Positions 39,223 through 52,800 are shown, counted from the first letter of the stretch. The stretch: 64,000 nt of DNA from Tanytarsus gracilentus (GCA_038502055.1 JAXRKN010000038.1:4774001-4838000), one strand, 5' to 3'. Translations and numbers: made by a program. The notes: generated from the sequence alone by a model not told the origin.

Positions 39223-39640
39223 CTCGATCTTGGTTCTTCAGCTGGATGTTGGTTCTTTCTCTGGATGTCGGTTCCTCAGCTGGATGTTGGTTCCTCAGCT
39301 GGATGTTGGTTCCTCCGCTGGATGTTGGTTCTTCAGCTGGATGTTGGTTCCTCAGCTGGATGTTGGTTCCTCAGCTGGATGGTGGTTCCTCCACTGGATG
39401 TTGGTTCCTCCACTGGATGTTGGTTCCTCAGCTGGATGTTGGTTCCTCGGCTGGATGTTGGTTCCTCCGCTGGATGTTGGTTCCTCCGCTGGATGTTGGT
39501 TCCTCCACTGGATGTTGGTTCCTCCGCTGGATGTTGGTTCCTCCGCTGGATGTTGGTTCCTCGGCTGGATGTTGGTTCCTCAGCTGGATGTTGGTTCCTC
39601 AGCTGGATGTTGGTTCCTCAGCTGGATGTTAATTCCTCTA
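39223..39640. repeat. 19-bp minisatellite, 22 copies
   Basis: Tandem copies of CTGGATGTTGGTTCCTCAG with the last bases varying between CAG, CCG, CGG and CCA. Counting at 19-bp steps gives 22 copies; the first two and the last are degenerate. Because 19 is not a multiple of three and the unit lacks stops, all three forward frames are open and each translates to a 19-residue repeat (LDVGSSAGCWFLSWMLVPQ). I regard these open frames as a by-product, not genes. Confidence 0.95.
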
Positions 39641-40029
39641 AAGAATGGCTTCTCCGAGACTTCTCCAAAATGGCTGCTCCAAAAAAGACTTCTCCAAAAT
39701 GGCTGCTCCAAAAAAGACTTCTCCGAGACTTCTCCGAGACTTCTCCAAAATGGCTGCTCCAAAAAAGACTTCTCCGAGACTTCTCCAAAATGGCTTCTCC
39801 GAGACTTCTCCAAAATGGCTGCTCCAAAAAAGACTTCTCCAAAATGGCTGCTCCAAAAAAGACTTCTCCGAGACTTCTCCAAAATGGCTGCTCCAAAAAT
39901 GACTTCTCCAAAATGGCTACTCCAAAAAAGACTTCTCCAAAATGGCCTCTCCGAGACTTCTCCAAAATGACTACTCCAAAAAAGACTTCTCCGAAACTTT
40001 TTGAAAATGGCTTCTCCAAGACTTCTCCT
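39641..40029. repeat. Composite tandem array built of two blocks
   Basis: Irregular alternation of a block like AAAATGGCTGCTCCAAAAAA and a block GACTTCTCCGA, often forming a 29-bp unit. It follows directly on the 19-bp array and degenerates at its right end (near 40000). It is open in several frames on both strands, again from composition. It shares the TTCTCC/TTCCTC flavour with the first array, so the two may have a common origin. Confidence 0.9.
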
Positions 40030-40182
40030 AAAAAACTTGTGCAAGGGTTGTCCAAGGTTTCTCTTAAAAAAAATTCTCTAGAAAATTACCCAAAAAAATC
40101 TTCCACATAATTACATTTCCTTAGCATTTCCAATACTGATCAGTTACAAGTGGGTTACACGGCAACACCCACGTGTGGGTTT

Positions 40183-43100
40183 TGAAACATTTTTATAGAT
40201 ATCTTTTAAATTTTACAGGTTTTCTCGGTTGTGTTATTTCTTTGCCAAAGCACTTTACATTTCACTTGAAAATTGTTCAACAAAATCTTCTTTTTTTTCA
40301 TTCAAATCATGCTCGAGCAATCACAAACGTGTCATCCCTTTTGTTGTTACGTACATACCAAAAAAAATACGCAAGCTTGCAAATTTTTATCTGTATCGCT
40401 TTTATGCTCAAATTATTCGTAAATTATTGCACAATATTTTTTCGTCGTCAATATAAACTCAAATAGAATGTGACATGTAGAGGAAAAACGCTTTTATCGT
40501 GGTATCATTTTACACAATCTTTATAGAGCGTTTAGTGTGTTGACAAAATCATTGCTTGTAACTACTGGTTGGTGTGATTGTGGGAAAAGACTCCCGTCGA
40601 TATTTTATTATGATGATGACTTAGTATTTCTTTACTTATTTACCCACCCTCATTTTCTTAATGACTTATTTTTTTCTTCTTTCTTTTATTCTTAACATTT
40701 TGCCGCTTTTTTAGGGGATTCTTTTTCTTGGTATGACTGACACGAGTCATGAAGATAAGATGAGCGCATTAGGAAATAGATTGGGGATCATTAAGTTATT
40801 GTTTGACCGGAGCAATGATAAGTCAGAAAAATAAAATATGATGAAGATATTAAAAGGCAAATTTATTAAATTGAACGAGTTGGCTGTCAATAAATGTTCA
40901 TTTTAATTAACTACAACCATCGCATCTGGGCTATTTGACCATTCAAAAGTCAATAAAGCAGTTTTGAGTGCTTTCAACTGCACTCATTGGAAATGGCATG
41001 TTACAAATTTCAATTGAAATTCTCGTTATCGAGCGTATAAATTTTTATTTGAAACTGTTTGAGGTTAAATTAAAAGTTCACCTTTAAATTAGATTTTATA
41101 TCGCAAATTACATGAACATTTTATTGAACTCATCAAAAATTAAATAACAGTAAATTGAATTCGTTCGAGTTTTGAGTCTTACAGAAGCGATAAACCAATT
41201 AAAATCTCTTAAACGATATCTGATGGTAAATTAGCTCCCGGCTACAAAATAATTTGAGACGTACACATTTTTCGTAAGCGATTAGATGTCCGAAAAATAC
41301 ATATAAAAGTTAAAGAAGAAGCTGATAGCCTGAAGAGCTGATAAATGCCAAGAAAAAGAGAAGATTATTGCCATGCCTCAAGTAGCAATACAAGTTTATG
41401 TATTGAATTCCTTATAGAAATGAAAATTGAGTTTTTCCACATCGGTTTTTTCGTGCTTTGAACGGAGAATTGTATTACATGAGTGCGAGTGATATAATTT
41501 CTCGAGAGAGTGTTATCTCGGAGTGTAACCAACTTGACTTTTTGTATCAGATTTTTCTTTTTTCGCTCGGTAAATGCGAACAAAAACTTACTTGAGCTTT
41601 TTACACACAATCAAATTTTTTCTTAAAGATTCTTTTTAATTCTGATTTTTTACATGACAAAGAAAAGCATTTAGTAGTAAAAAAAATTAAACAACTCATC
41701 AGAAAAAATTATTTAAATTAAATAATCGTTTTTTAGCTAAAGAGGAAGAATGAAAAAATAAAATTCATTCACCTTGAGTGTTTTATAAATCATTTCTAAG
41801 TAGAACCTGCCTCAATTTTTTTGGAATGAAGCTGCCAGTTTTTGTTATTAATTAAATCATATAAGAGGAATTTTTGTAAGAGATTTGTTTTTGAAATATT
41901 TGAAAACTTTTAATGACCGCCAACGTCAATCTCTTCAATAACACTGATAACTTATCAGCAATTTTTAAAAACTTAAAAATTGCAACTTCAGAAAAAATTA
42001 AGTTTTTGAAGGGTTTAAAGCAACACTCGAAAAATTCTAGGTGTCACATTTAGTTGAAAAACATGTAAACATTTTTCTAAAAATGATAAAACTGGGAGAG
42101 ATAATTTTATCACATTCTTTCAATTAAAGTGTGAAGAAAACCCAGTAGACAAAACACTAAATTAATTTGACTCAATGTCACCAAAAAATCACCATGAAAT
42201 TATTCACTTAACCTTCTCTACTTTATCTTTTCAAACGTTTACAGCCGTCAACCACAAGTCGAGGTAGCAAAATTGCATATATTTTCTAAAACATGACACT
42301 CAACTGCACTTCACTTTACGGAATATAAATAGTTTAAGTGTAGGATGATAATAAAATTAAGTAATGCAATAATGTAGAATTTTGATCGATGTCACAATTT
42401 GTTTTCGCAGGCACGTACATGTGAAAATGTCATAAATTGAATTAATTTTGTGCTATTTTAAGGTTTCTTAGGACTAAATCTTTAAATGTAAAATTTATTC
42501 GATAGAAAATTGAATTCTGTGAAAAATTAAAGTTTTTGCAGAATTTCCTTCATTTTTCTCATAGAATAGTTTCAAGCTTCACACGTTCTATAACACAATT
42601 AGCATTAATGCATATTCATACCTCATCTCTTCAAATAGCTACTAGCTCAATTTTATATTACAAACTTTTCTATGACACACTTTATAAATTTTAATGGAGC
42701 TTTAGTAAATCAAATTTAAATTAATTAATAATTCTCTTTGTTCTTTTCCTCGTAAAATTAAAATTATTGTCACTCTATATAAAAAAATTTTCATATTGTC
42801 GAAGTTTAAAAATAATTTTATTTTTGTTTAAAATTCTGAAAAACAAAAAAGTTTTCATTTCGAGACAAATATCGTAAATAGTAATTTTCAGTCCTATTAA
42901 AATAGATTTTTATTTAACGAAAGTAAAAATAAGAGAAAAATACGTTTGCTCCATATTATTTCTTCTTCGTTCATCAGTCTACATACTCTCACATATATTT
43001 TCCAAATCATTAATTTTACAATGCGCGATGACATTGAGGCCATAAAAATATTATCACTTTGAGCCGATTCGACCCTAGAACAACCATTAACGATGACGTC

Positions 43101-46100
43101 TCCATTGCAACTTTTTTCTCTCTCACAATCATCATGTGTGCGATCTACTGCAATGTGTGTATAAACAATGCAGAGCATAAAATTGATTAGTATGTTTTAA
43201 ATTGGTGACGGATCTATTACAATTTACACACATGATGATGCATGTTTCATACATAATTTAATATGTGATAACAAAAATCTAGGTATGCTTGTGGGTCTAC
43301 AATGAATTTTGCGCTCTTCGCATTTTTCTTCTTTTTTCATATCTTCCTCACACCTCTTCAGGGCTTTATGAGGTATTGAAATTTTTAAAGAAAAACAATA
43401 ATTTATTCTTGAAGATTTTACATTTTTAATGTTCAAAATAATTTCAACGACTCTCAATACCCAATAGTTGAATATCTTTTACATGTCTTTTGACATTCCA
43501 AACACGCAAAATGTTGACATTATTCATAAATCGTGTTGTTATTCATGTCGCCCATACACGTGACAAATAATAAATTTTTGTATGATCACATCTCATTCCA
43601 CCATTTCTTCTCTCATATCCGTAGCAAATTTCCTATCATGAAGCCTCATAAAATCAATTTCTATTTGGAGTTCAAAAATTCCTCGATACATTTTATTGAC
43701 GCTGTATAAAATGAGAACACGAAAATATTTCGTCAAACCGCGAAATTTAAGATCTTTAAAGGCATATTATGTAAAATCAAACTGGTTAATTTTAGAATGC
43801 CATTTCGAGAAAATAAAATAATCTCATTAGAATTTATAATGACTTGTTTTTATTATGAAGCTCAAGTTCAAGAACAACTAAAAAGTTCTCGAACATCTAA
43901 CAGAAATTTTATTTTTATTGAATTATATTTCTGGTTCTTGTTAATTAGCATGTCTCAATTTCTTTCTTCTTTTGTTGCCCTTTTTCCTTGAATTTGTGCC
44001 TAATTTAATTTGTCCCGGGGGCAAAAAAGTTTATTTCAGAAAAAAAGCCTTGATGAGTTGTTTATTACATTACTTACATTTGGGGATGCTGCTTTTTACT
44101 ATTAATGTAAGACCCGAAACAAAAGCTTTTTGAATTAAATTTATTCAAAAATCAGAAAGGGTAAATTAGTTTTTGTTGGAATTTTTATGAAAAGTTTCAA
44201 AAAAATTTACGTGACGCTAAAAAAAGCTTAAGAAGATTTTCCTCAAACTTTTATTATATTTTTAAAAGTTTATATAAACATTAATACGATTTTTTTCAAA
44301 TTTTTAATGACTTTAATATTCACATGTATCGCTTCAAGAGAGATCAAATAATTTTTCATCAGTTGCTATAGTTAAAAATCCTTTGCATTCAAAAGCGCAT
44401 TACTATCTGACTTTTATAATCGGATAAATCAGTCATAAAAAAAGTTGCACAACACGAAAAAATTTCTGGGAATAAAAGATAGAATATTGCCATCATAAAA
44501 TGGCCATGAGAAAAGATTATGATGTTCGTCCATTGTCGGTCTGCCAACGTGATCTCTATGAAGTATAAATGATGTACGATAAAAAAATATTTGATGTCAT
44601 GACATGTCACAACATTGAAAAAATACCGAACGATACCGCACTTTAATCTATTCAACCCGCTGGTTGTATTTCAATTTACACAAAGCCACTTATAATTTTC
44701 CCATTGTGCATTGTCGCCATTGCATTTGACAAGGGTTTAAATAGAGCTCTCAGTAGGGCCTGATAAAATCACTCCTTTACCAATATCAATTTAATTAAAA
44801 TGATAATGACAGTTTATCAATGATTTTGCTCCTTCACTCGCACCATCTCCATCATCTTCCATTAATTTCAACACATAAAAGCTTTTAAGAGAGCGAAAAC
44901 ACTCGACCAATCGAGCTAGTTAACGGAAAAAAGAGTTTTATTGGGTCAGGTCTGGTTCGAAAGTCGCATGTCACGTACACAAATTTTCAAGAGACTTTTT
45001 GTCGTCTCAACATAGAAACATTAAAAAAATTGTGAGTGAGAGGAGAAAAAAAATCTGACGAGAATTAAATTATCGTTACAAAAATCTCTCAGCGATAAAG
45101 TTGATAATCTAATTCCCTCAATTTGCCGCTATGCATTTCGATTTATTCATAAAGTTAAATTATGCTTGATTTCACTTCCAGTTTTTTTTGATTTGTTGAG
45201 AGGATTAAAAAGTTTAATGCTACTCGAAGCACTTAAGCCGCATAGAAATTTTCACTATTATATTATGTAAATTAAATTAAAACAATTTTTGTTATCATTA
45301 TTATACATGGCCAGGCCATAAAATAAAAATTATATTTTTGGATTCAAAAAAAATTTCTGTGTGTTAGGCATGTAACAAGTCAAAAAAAATCCTGCAAATT
45401 TAATATGTCTGGGTCACTCGGATTTTATTCTTCAAGCTTACTTTTCACATATAGTTGAACTGTCATGTCACAAAAAGCGATAGGACATCCGAGAGAACAA
45501 ACAAATGAAATGCAGAGGCAAAATGGAGAGCAATTCACACTTAAGACCTTTTTTATTTCATTTCCTTTCCATTTATACAGTTCGCTTTTCCATCTCTTAC
45601 TGTATTCACCATATTTAACCATTAACTTTTGCCTCCTTCCTTTTAAACCTACTTATTTCTCTCTATACGGGTCCGCATTGAATTTATTTTTTTTCTAAAA
45701 ATTTAAGAGCGTTGAAGGAAGAAAAAATAATTTTAAATGCCCGCACACGTTTCATCCCTCAAGAAAAATTTTATTATTCTTATCGCTCTTTCCAAGAAAT
45801 TTTCTCAATTCAATTTTTCATTCACAGCATTCCTCATCGACATCTAATGTCAACTCAACTCGAGAATTTAAAATAATGATTTAAAGCATTTGATGAAATT
45901 TATAGCTTCTTGAAGATGTTATCTGCTTATAGAGAGAAAAGTAAATCAATTTCTCCCGATGTTAATGTGAATGAAACTTGGTTTATCGTTTAGATTTTGG
46001 TCTCTCTCTCCACCCACGCACCCCATCCTTATACAGGCTAAATAAATAGATTACCAAGGCGATATGTACTGAGAGTGAAGGAGTGCTTCAAATTATTCCA

Positions 46101-49100
46101 AGAAAGATGAATAAAATTTATTGCGTTCCAATATATCACCGTTCAATTTTTCTCAATTATTTAAAGCGAAGAAAATTTCTTTTGTAAAAAAAATTTCTTT
46201 TTTCAATGAATTTAATTTAATTTTTTTTGTGGGGTTTCGCTCTATAGAGTTTTTTCCTTCAAACGCAAACTTTTGCAACCGATTTCTGTAAAATTTAAAA
46301 GAGTCGCATTTTACACGCTATTAAATTTCATTTAAATGTGAAAAAATCCAATGAAGAAGTTTTTATTTTCACTTTTCGCTTCGCCGACAGGAATCTGGCA
46401 GATGATCAAAGGTTATAATAAAAAGAAAAAGAAAAGTAAAAAAACGCTTCAACTTGTTGAATATTATTTATAATTTTAGAGAAGGGAGAAACTAACAACT
46501 ATGTATGAGATCCACTCCACATTAAGATTATTCCAAAAAAAAGCTTCACTCACTCGAGAAAAATTTAAAATTTCCTCTTCTTCCTTTTCCAAGCTCCACA
46601 ATAATCTGTTGAATTGAATAAAATAATTTTTTTATATTTGCTTTATGGATAGCTCTTCTCTTTTTTCAATGTACCACTCAATTGTTGAATGTACTTCAAT
46701 TTAATCCCGCTTTATATATTTAATCTCCACTTTTCTGCTTTTTTTCCACTCGTACTTAGAACTTTTTATTTTATGTTATATGTGAATGACAATGCTTATG
46801 ATTTCATTCTTTAAATTATTGCCATAACTCACTCGAAAAGTTTTTTTTTGTTTCGTTATAAAATTTATGCGAGCACTCATTCAATTTTAATTTATCAATA
46901 AAAAAAAATTTAAATTATCAACATTTTTTTTTATTTAAAACACTTTTTTCTTCTTTTCTCTATCAATTATTTCATTTCTTTAGAGAGTAAGCACCCGACA
47001 CGGCGACAATTCGCGAGCAGAATGAGACTCTTGACTATTCAAAATGTGTGATGAGAATTTTTTTTTATTTATGCAAAGAGCAAGTTGCAAGCGGGTAGAT
47101 CTTCTCGCGTTATTCTCTCTCTCTCACTCGTAGCGTACTGTGTTTTCAATCAACAGTTTATGTTCTATAGCTCGAGAGACCCAGTCAGTCTTTCTTCGAC
47201 GACGGGAGCAACGATACTGAATGGATGTTTTGGGAAAATGATATGATTTTCGTGCGATAAAATTGTGTGCGTTATTTCAGTGGCGTTGGGTTGCGCGCAT
47301 GATTCCACAGTTGTGCGAAGATATACATCGCAGCATCATCTTTATGCATGCAATAGAATTTCATATAGCCTTTGCTGCCGATGATGTGTTTGGGGGGAGA
47401 GTGAGAGAGAGGATGGGGAAGATTAGTGTGGAAAATTACGTTTTATGAAGCGTTAGAATAATTGCGCAATAATTTTATTAATTGCCATACTACCGCTTTG
47501 CTATATTCTTTTTTTGTTTAAAATGTATGAACCTCACCAATACATGACATTGCTTCTAGAACAAAACGCGCAAAAAATATTTTACTTGCTTACTCATGTA
47601 TAAGCATGCATTCAAATGCTCATCACTCGGCCTCTATACTGAATAAATACCACAAAAAATTCTTCTTCCTAAAAATGCACCATTCATTCATTCACATTTT
47701 AACTTTCAATGCATTTCGCTCTTTTTGAGTGTGTGTATATATATAAATATTTTTTAAGTGACTGATATACGCTTTGCGGTGCAAAAGAGGCAAATGAAAA
47801 AAAAAATTATGTCAAACGAAAAAAAAAAAGAGAAGAGTATAAGTTCCTCTCCTTCTCACATATGATTTTTTTTGGGAAAATTTGAAATCAACCGACGAGA
47901 GAAAGAGAGATAAGTCCATCAATGATCACATCGTCACGAAGTGTGGGGTGCTGAGGGAGGGAAGAAAGTTTCTCATCAAGGCTGATGAGCATCATTTATA
48001 TCCCTTTTCACCTCTCACTTCTATAATTCCAATTTTTTCCACTTCATCTTTTCCTCGTGCAATGCTCGGTCGCCTGAACATTTTCGTCAAAGCAACAAGT
48101 ACTTGTTGAGGAATCTCCAACAACAAAAAGCATAGAACTTGGTTTATACGAGAATCGCAACGAAGGCTTATCGATAAGTATCGCAAAATAAAATTAGAAA
48201 CGCTTCACTTATTCGACTGACGTGAAAAAAAATTATTTGGCTGCGATGAATTTCTTTTTTACTTTTGTTAAATTCTATGGATTTTATTTGTATGTTTAAT
48301 TCTTCTCCCCTTTCTATTTCATTCACAATTTCATGACAATCTCAAGTGGTTAAATCGAAATCTTAAACACTGTAAGAGAAACTCAAGCTTATGCTCGCAA
48401 ATAAAATGTGAATGCAGAGGTATTTTTGAGAGTTATGGAAATATTGAGAGTGATATTTACCGTACTCAATCACACACTTCGTGTATCAACATCATCCGGT
48501 TAGAGCTGAACAATATTGCTGTAATGATGAATTAAATAAAATGATGATCTAGAGAGCCAATCATACCCTCATTGGGAGGCACACATCATTTGATACTTTA
48601 GAGCATGGCACGTAATGATCTACATAGATGTCATTAACGAAATGCAACCAACCGTTATATTGCTGTGTGCATATTGAACACTTTTTTTTTCGAGTGTGCA
48701 TGCTTATCATAAAAGTTTCAAATAACTGATACATGAGAATGATAAATAGACGAGAAAAAAAAGTGTGACACATTTAACAAAAGTATTCAGGAAAAGTGGT
48801 GTTATTTTTTACAGAATATTTGATATCTCTTTTTTTAGAATTTGTTCTTAATTTTAAACAAGCATGAATTCATTTATTACATCTACATATATTGTAATGT
48901 CAAATGAATTGACTGAAAGCTTTAAAGAATTTATGATCGTCGCAAATTAATTGGTGTCAAGTTCTTTGAATAATATTCAATTTATTTATCTATTCGAATT
49001 TATGAGCATCATGAATAAAATATTTCATGATTACTTAATCTAGATTTTATCTGCTCAAAACTCACAGCATCTTGTTAGCTGATTGTTTGCATACTGATTG

Positions 49101-49737
49101 CCGCACTTGCTTTCATGGGCTTTCATGACATTCATTTTTTTGCAAACCACGCTTAATTTCGTTAAAAAGTTTGTGTACAGTTTTAATTTATTTTATTTGT
49201 TGCTTCATTTACGAATGGAAAGTTAAATTTGTACAAAACTTGATGTTAACTTTTTTATATATTCAAAATGGCTAGGAAAAATCATTTTCATGAATTGTAA
49301 AATTTTGAATTCGTAATTTTTCAAAATATTTTGGTGACTAATAGAAATTTTTCGTGGAAACGAAACTGGAAATCAAGGAAACTATTTTGAGAGTGTTAAA
49401 GGGTTAAATAAATTTATTTTGTATTAAAAATTTGGCCTGTTTAAAATTAAATTCAAACACTTGAGTACACATAAATTTCGAGAAAATATGAAATGAATAA
49501 AACTAAGCAAAACCCTACAAAAATATAAAATGTTTTAGCCATAGTTAATAACTTCAAAAAGTATAAAGTTATGTAATGTATATTTATATTTAATTATATT
49601 CAAACAAAGTTTAATATTTAATTAAATCAAATCTTTAAATTTCATAATGCAATGAAATGAACACTTTAATTTTAACTGTAACGTACGCTGAATTTTCAAA
49701 TTAGACACATATTGTTTTCGAGGCGAGCCGGCGTTAA
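40183..49737. other. 9.6-kb gene-free stretch between EAAT and EF2
   Basis: I find no conserved coding exon, tRNA or recognisable transposon. Open stretches are short, and none has splice-compatible conserved neighbours. A cluster of CTCTC/GAGAG motifs and an initiator-like TCAGT (47185-47189) lie at 47110-47190. The region sits between two divergent promoters (EAAT to the left, EF2 to the right), so distal regulatory elements or untranslated first exons are expected. Confidence 0.4.
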
Positions 49738-49757
49738 CCTTTCTTTCTTTCTCGATT
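49738..49757 (+). promoter_or_regulatory. EF2: 5'-TOP-like pyrimidine tract before EF2
   Basis: A run CCTTTCTTTCTTTCTC lies about 60-80 bp before the EF2 start codon. Translation-factor mRNAs usually start with such a terminal oligopyrimidine tract, which puts their translation under TOR/LARP1 control. The exact start site is not visible. Confidence 0.45.
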
Positions 49758-49816
49758 CGAGCATATCCATTGTTCGACGATCTTTTGAAACGTGGTTCTA
49801 AAAAAAATCATTAAAA

Positions 49817-52800
49817 ATGGTAAGGACGTGAAATTAATTACTAAATTATGTTGCAATCGCAAGTGAAGTGGGTTACCTTCATTTTCCGACAATTTTAATT
49901 CTGGAAAATGGTGAATTATAGTGATAATTTTGTAAAATAAATTTCTCATGGACGATTTTCCGATTACGCTCGACATTTTTAATTCATACAGAAAAATTCA
50001 ATATTGTAGCGTTTTAAATCTCGCACACTGGAGAAAAGGAATTATTTTTAATTTTAATAATTTTAAGGGTTAAAATTTTTAAATTTCATAATCTTGGCAA
50101 TATATCGCAATGGCGATGTAGAAAAAATGTGTTCCATCAGTGTGTATGTAAGATGATGATGATGTCGGAAGAAAAAACCTGATGATTTTACAAAGTAAAT
50201 GGGGAAAGAAGAAAAAGGGAACACGATTGCAGTTTTTTGAGACAAAATGATGAATTAATTATTTTTCTTTTCTCTGCTATCAGGTCAACTTCACCGTCGA
50301 CGAAATCCGCGCTATGATGGACAAGAAGAGGAATATTCGCAACATGTCCGTCATCGCTCACGTTGATCATGGCAAATCAACCTTGACCGATTCCTTGGTA
50401 TCGAAAGCCGGTATCATTGCTGGAGCAAAAGCTGGTGAGACTCGTTTCACAGATACGCGTAAGGACGAACAGGAACGTTGCATTACAATCAAATCAACGT
50501 GAGTATAACCTACTAAAAACTTAAAAAGCATGAAATCCTACAACGGACACATTTACAGCGCTATTACCATGTATTTTGAATTGGAAGATAAAGATTTGGT
50601 TTTCATTACAAATCCCGACCAACGTGACAAGGAAGAAAAAGGATTCTTGATCAACTTAATTGATTCGCCCGGTCACGTTGATTTCTCGTCAGAAGTAACA
50701 GCCGCTCTTCGTGTCACTGACGGTGCCCTCGTCGTTGTCGATTGCGTATCAGGTAAATTATTTAGAGATTCTACTTTTATTTTTACAAAAATAATAAAGA
50801 GTAACAATTATGTGCGTAGGTGTTTGCGTCCAAACGGAAACTGTCTTGCGTCAAGCTATTGCCGAGCGTATTAAGCCAGTCTTGTTCATGAACAAGATGG
50901 ATCGTGCTTTGTTGGAGTTGCAATTAGAAGCTGAGGATTTATATCAAACATTCCAGCGTATCGTTGAAAACGTGAACGTTATTATCGCTACATACAGTGA
51001 CGATGACGGTCCTATGGGCGAAGTTCGTGTCGATCCATCAAAGGGATCAGTCGGCTTCGGTTCAGGTCTTCACGGATGGGCTTTCACCCTCAAGCAGTTC
51101 TCGGAAATGTATGCCGCTAAATTCAAGATTGAAGTCGTCAAGCTCATGAATCGTTTGTGGGGAGAGAATTTCTTCAACCCAAAAACAAAGAAGTGGTCTA
51201 AGATGAAGGAAGACGACAACAAGCGATCATTCGTCATGTATGTTTTGGATCCAATCTACAAGGTCTTCGATGTCATCATGAACTACAAGAAGGAAGAGAT
51301 TCCCGGCTTGTTGGAAAAGCTCAACATTACACTCAAGCACGAGGACAAGGACAAGGATGGCAAGCAATTGTTGAAAGTTGTTATGCGTTCATGGTTGCCA
51401 GCTGGAGAGGCTCTCCTTCAGATGATTGCCATTCATCTTCCATCACCAGTCGTTGCCCAAAAGTACCGTATGGAGATGTTGTACGAAGGCCCACTCGACG
51501 ATGAAGCTGCCGTTGCCGTCAAGAACTGCGATCCAAATGGTCCATTGATGATGTATATCTCAAAGATGGTACCCACTACCGATAAGGGTCGTTTCTACGC
51601 CTTCGGTCGTGTGTTCTCCGGAAAAGTTATGACTGGACAGAAGGCTCGCATTATGGGACCAAACTATACTCCCGGCAAGAGGGAAGATTTGTATGAAAAA
51701 TCCATCCAACGTACAATCTTGATGATGGGTCGTTATGTTGAGGCCATCGAGGACGTTCCATGCGGAAACATTTGCGGTTTAGTCGGAGTCGATCAGTTTT
51801 TGGTTAAGACTGGAACTATTTCAACATTCAAGGATGCTCACAACATGAAGGTAAATACACTAGCTTCTATATTTAGAATTATTATTTCTTTCGAATGATG
51901 AAAACAACGGACCTGTACTGAATATTAATCATGCAGATAACTTTATTTAAGCTGACTAAATATTGACATAATATTTTTAATTTAAATGAAATCAAATATT
52001 CATCAGTAAAAATTCTAATTTTTGTAGGTCATGAAATTCTCAGTTTCGCCTGTTGTGCGTGTTGCCGTTGAGCCCAAGAACCCTGCTGATTTGCCGAAGC
52101 TCGTCGAAGGTCTTAAGCGTTTGGCCAAATCCGATCCTATGGTGCAGTGTATCATCGAAGAGTCTGGTGAACACATTATCGCCGGTGCCGGAGAGTTGCA
52201 TTTAGAAATTTGCTTAAAGGATTTGGAAGAAGATCACGCCTGCATTCCTTTGAAGAAATCCGACCCCGTTGTATCTTATCGTGAGACTGTCAGCGAAGAA
52301 TCAAACATAATGTGCTTATCTAAATCGCCCAACAAGCATAATCGTTTATTCATGAAGGCCTGCCCTATGAACGATGGACTTCCCGAAGACATTGATAGCG
52401 GTGCCGTTAATGCACGTGACGATTTTAAGGTTCGTGCTCGCTACTTGGCAGAAAAACACGACTGGGATGTCACTGAAGCTCGTAAGATCTGGTGCTTCGG
52501 CCCTGACGGAACAGGACCAAACGTAATTTGTGACGTCACAAAGGGAGTTCAATACTTGAACGAAATCAAGGACTCTGTCGTTGCCGGCTTCCAGTGGGCA
52601 ACTAAAGAAGGTGTTTTGGCAGAGGAGAACATGAGAGGTATGCAATCTTTTTATTCTTTCAACATTTATCATTGCAAAATTCGTACGAAAATGCTTCCAT
52701 GATGATTTTTTTATTCATTTGACCATATTCTCACTGTGATGGCATCAAATACTTAGCTCAACAGGTCTGAAGAAGCACTTTGTACTCAAATTTTTGTTCT

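Larger units (their letters stand above)
38913..40182. mobile_element. Putative non-autonomous element with short inverted ends and internal minisatellites
   Basis: GTGTAACCCAC at 38913-38923 is the exact inverse of GTGGGTTACAC at 40150-40160. Just outside the right copy, 40161-40182 carries a second ACCCAC...GTGGG block that resembles the left end in inverse (38915-38938) with a few mismatches. Between the ends lie a TCCG microsatellite, about 200 bp of non-repetitive sequence, a 19-bp tandem array and a composite second array. There is no transposase reading frame. I could not find a clear target-site duplication. The structure fits a MITE-like or satellite-carrying element, but a lone minisatellite locus with fortuitous inverted ends is possible. 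Confidence 0.5.

Noticed and set aside
39187..40110. Long open frames over the repeat arrays on both strands
   Set aside because: They exist in several frames at once and translate to perfect short periodicities, so they follow from stop-free tandem units rather than coding selection.
43797..43991. 64-codon open stretch in the EAAT-EF2 spacer
   Set aside because: No homology-like motif, hydrophobic A/T-driven translation, no splice partners.
47263..47448. 61-codon open stretch preceded by an acceptor-like ttatttcag
   Set aside because: No conserved motif and no matching upstream or downstream exon.
49880..49961. Alternating CATTTTCC / GGAAAATG inverted repeats in EF2 intron 1
   Set aside because: Stems are only 7-8 bp of simple A/T-rich sequence, and no H/ACA or C/D boxes lie at proper positions.
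50153..50182. ATGATGATGATG plus nearby CTGATGA as a third EF2 snoRNA
   Set aside because: C-to-D spacing is under 20 nt and there is no flanking stem or guide; it looks like a trinucleotide repeat.
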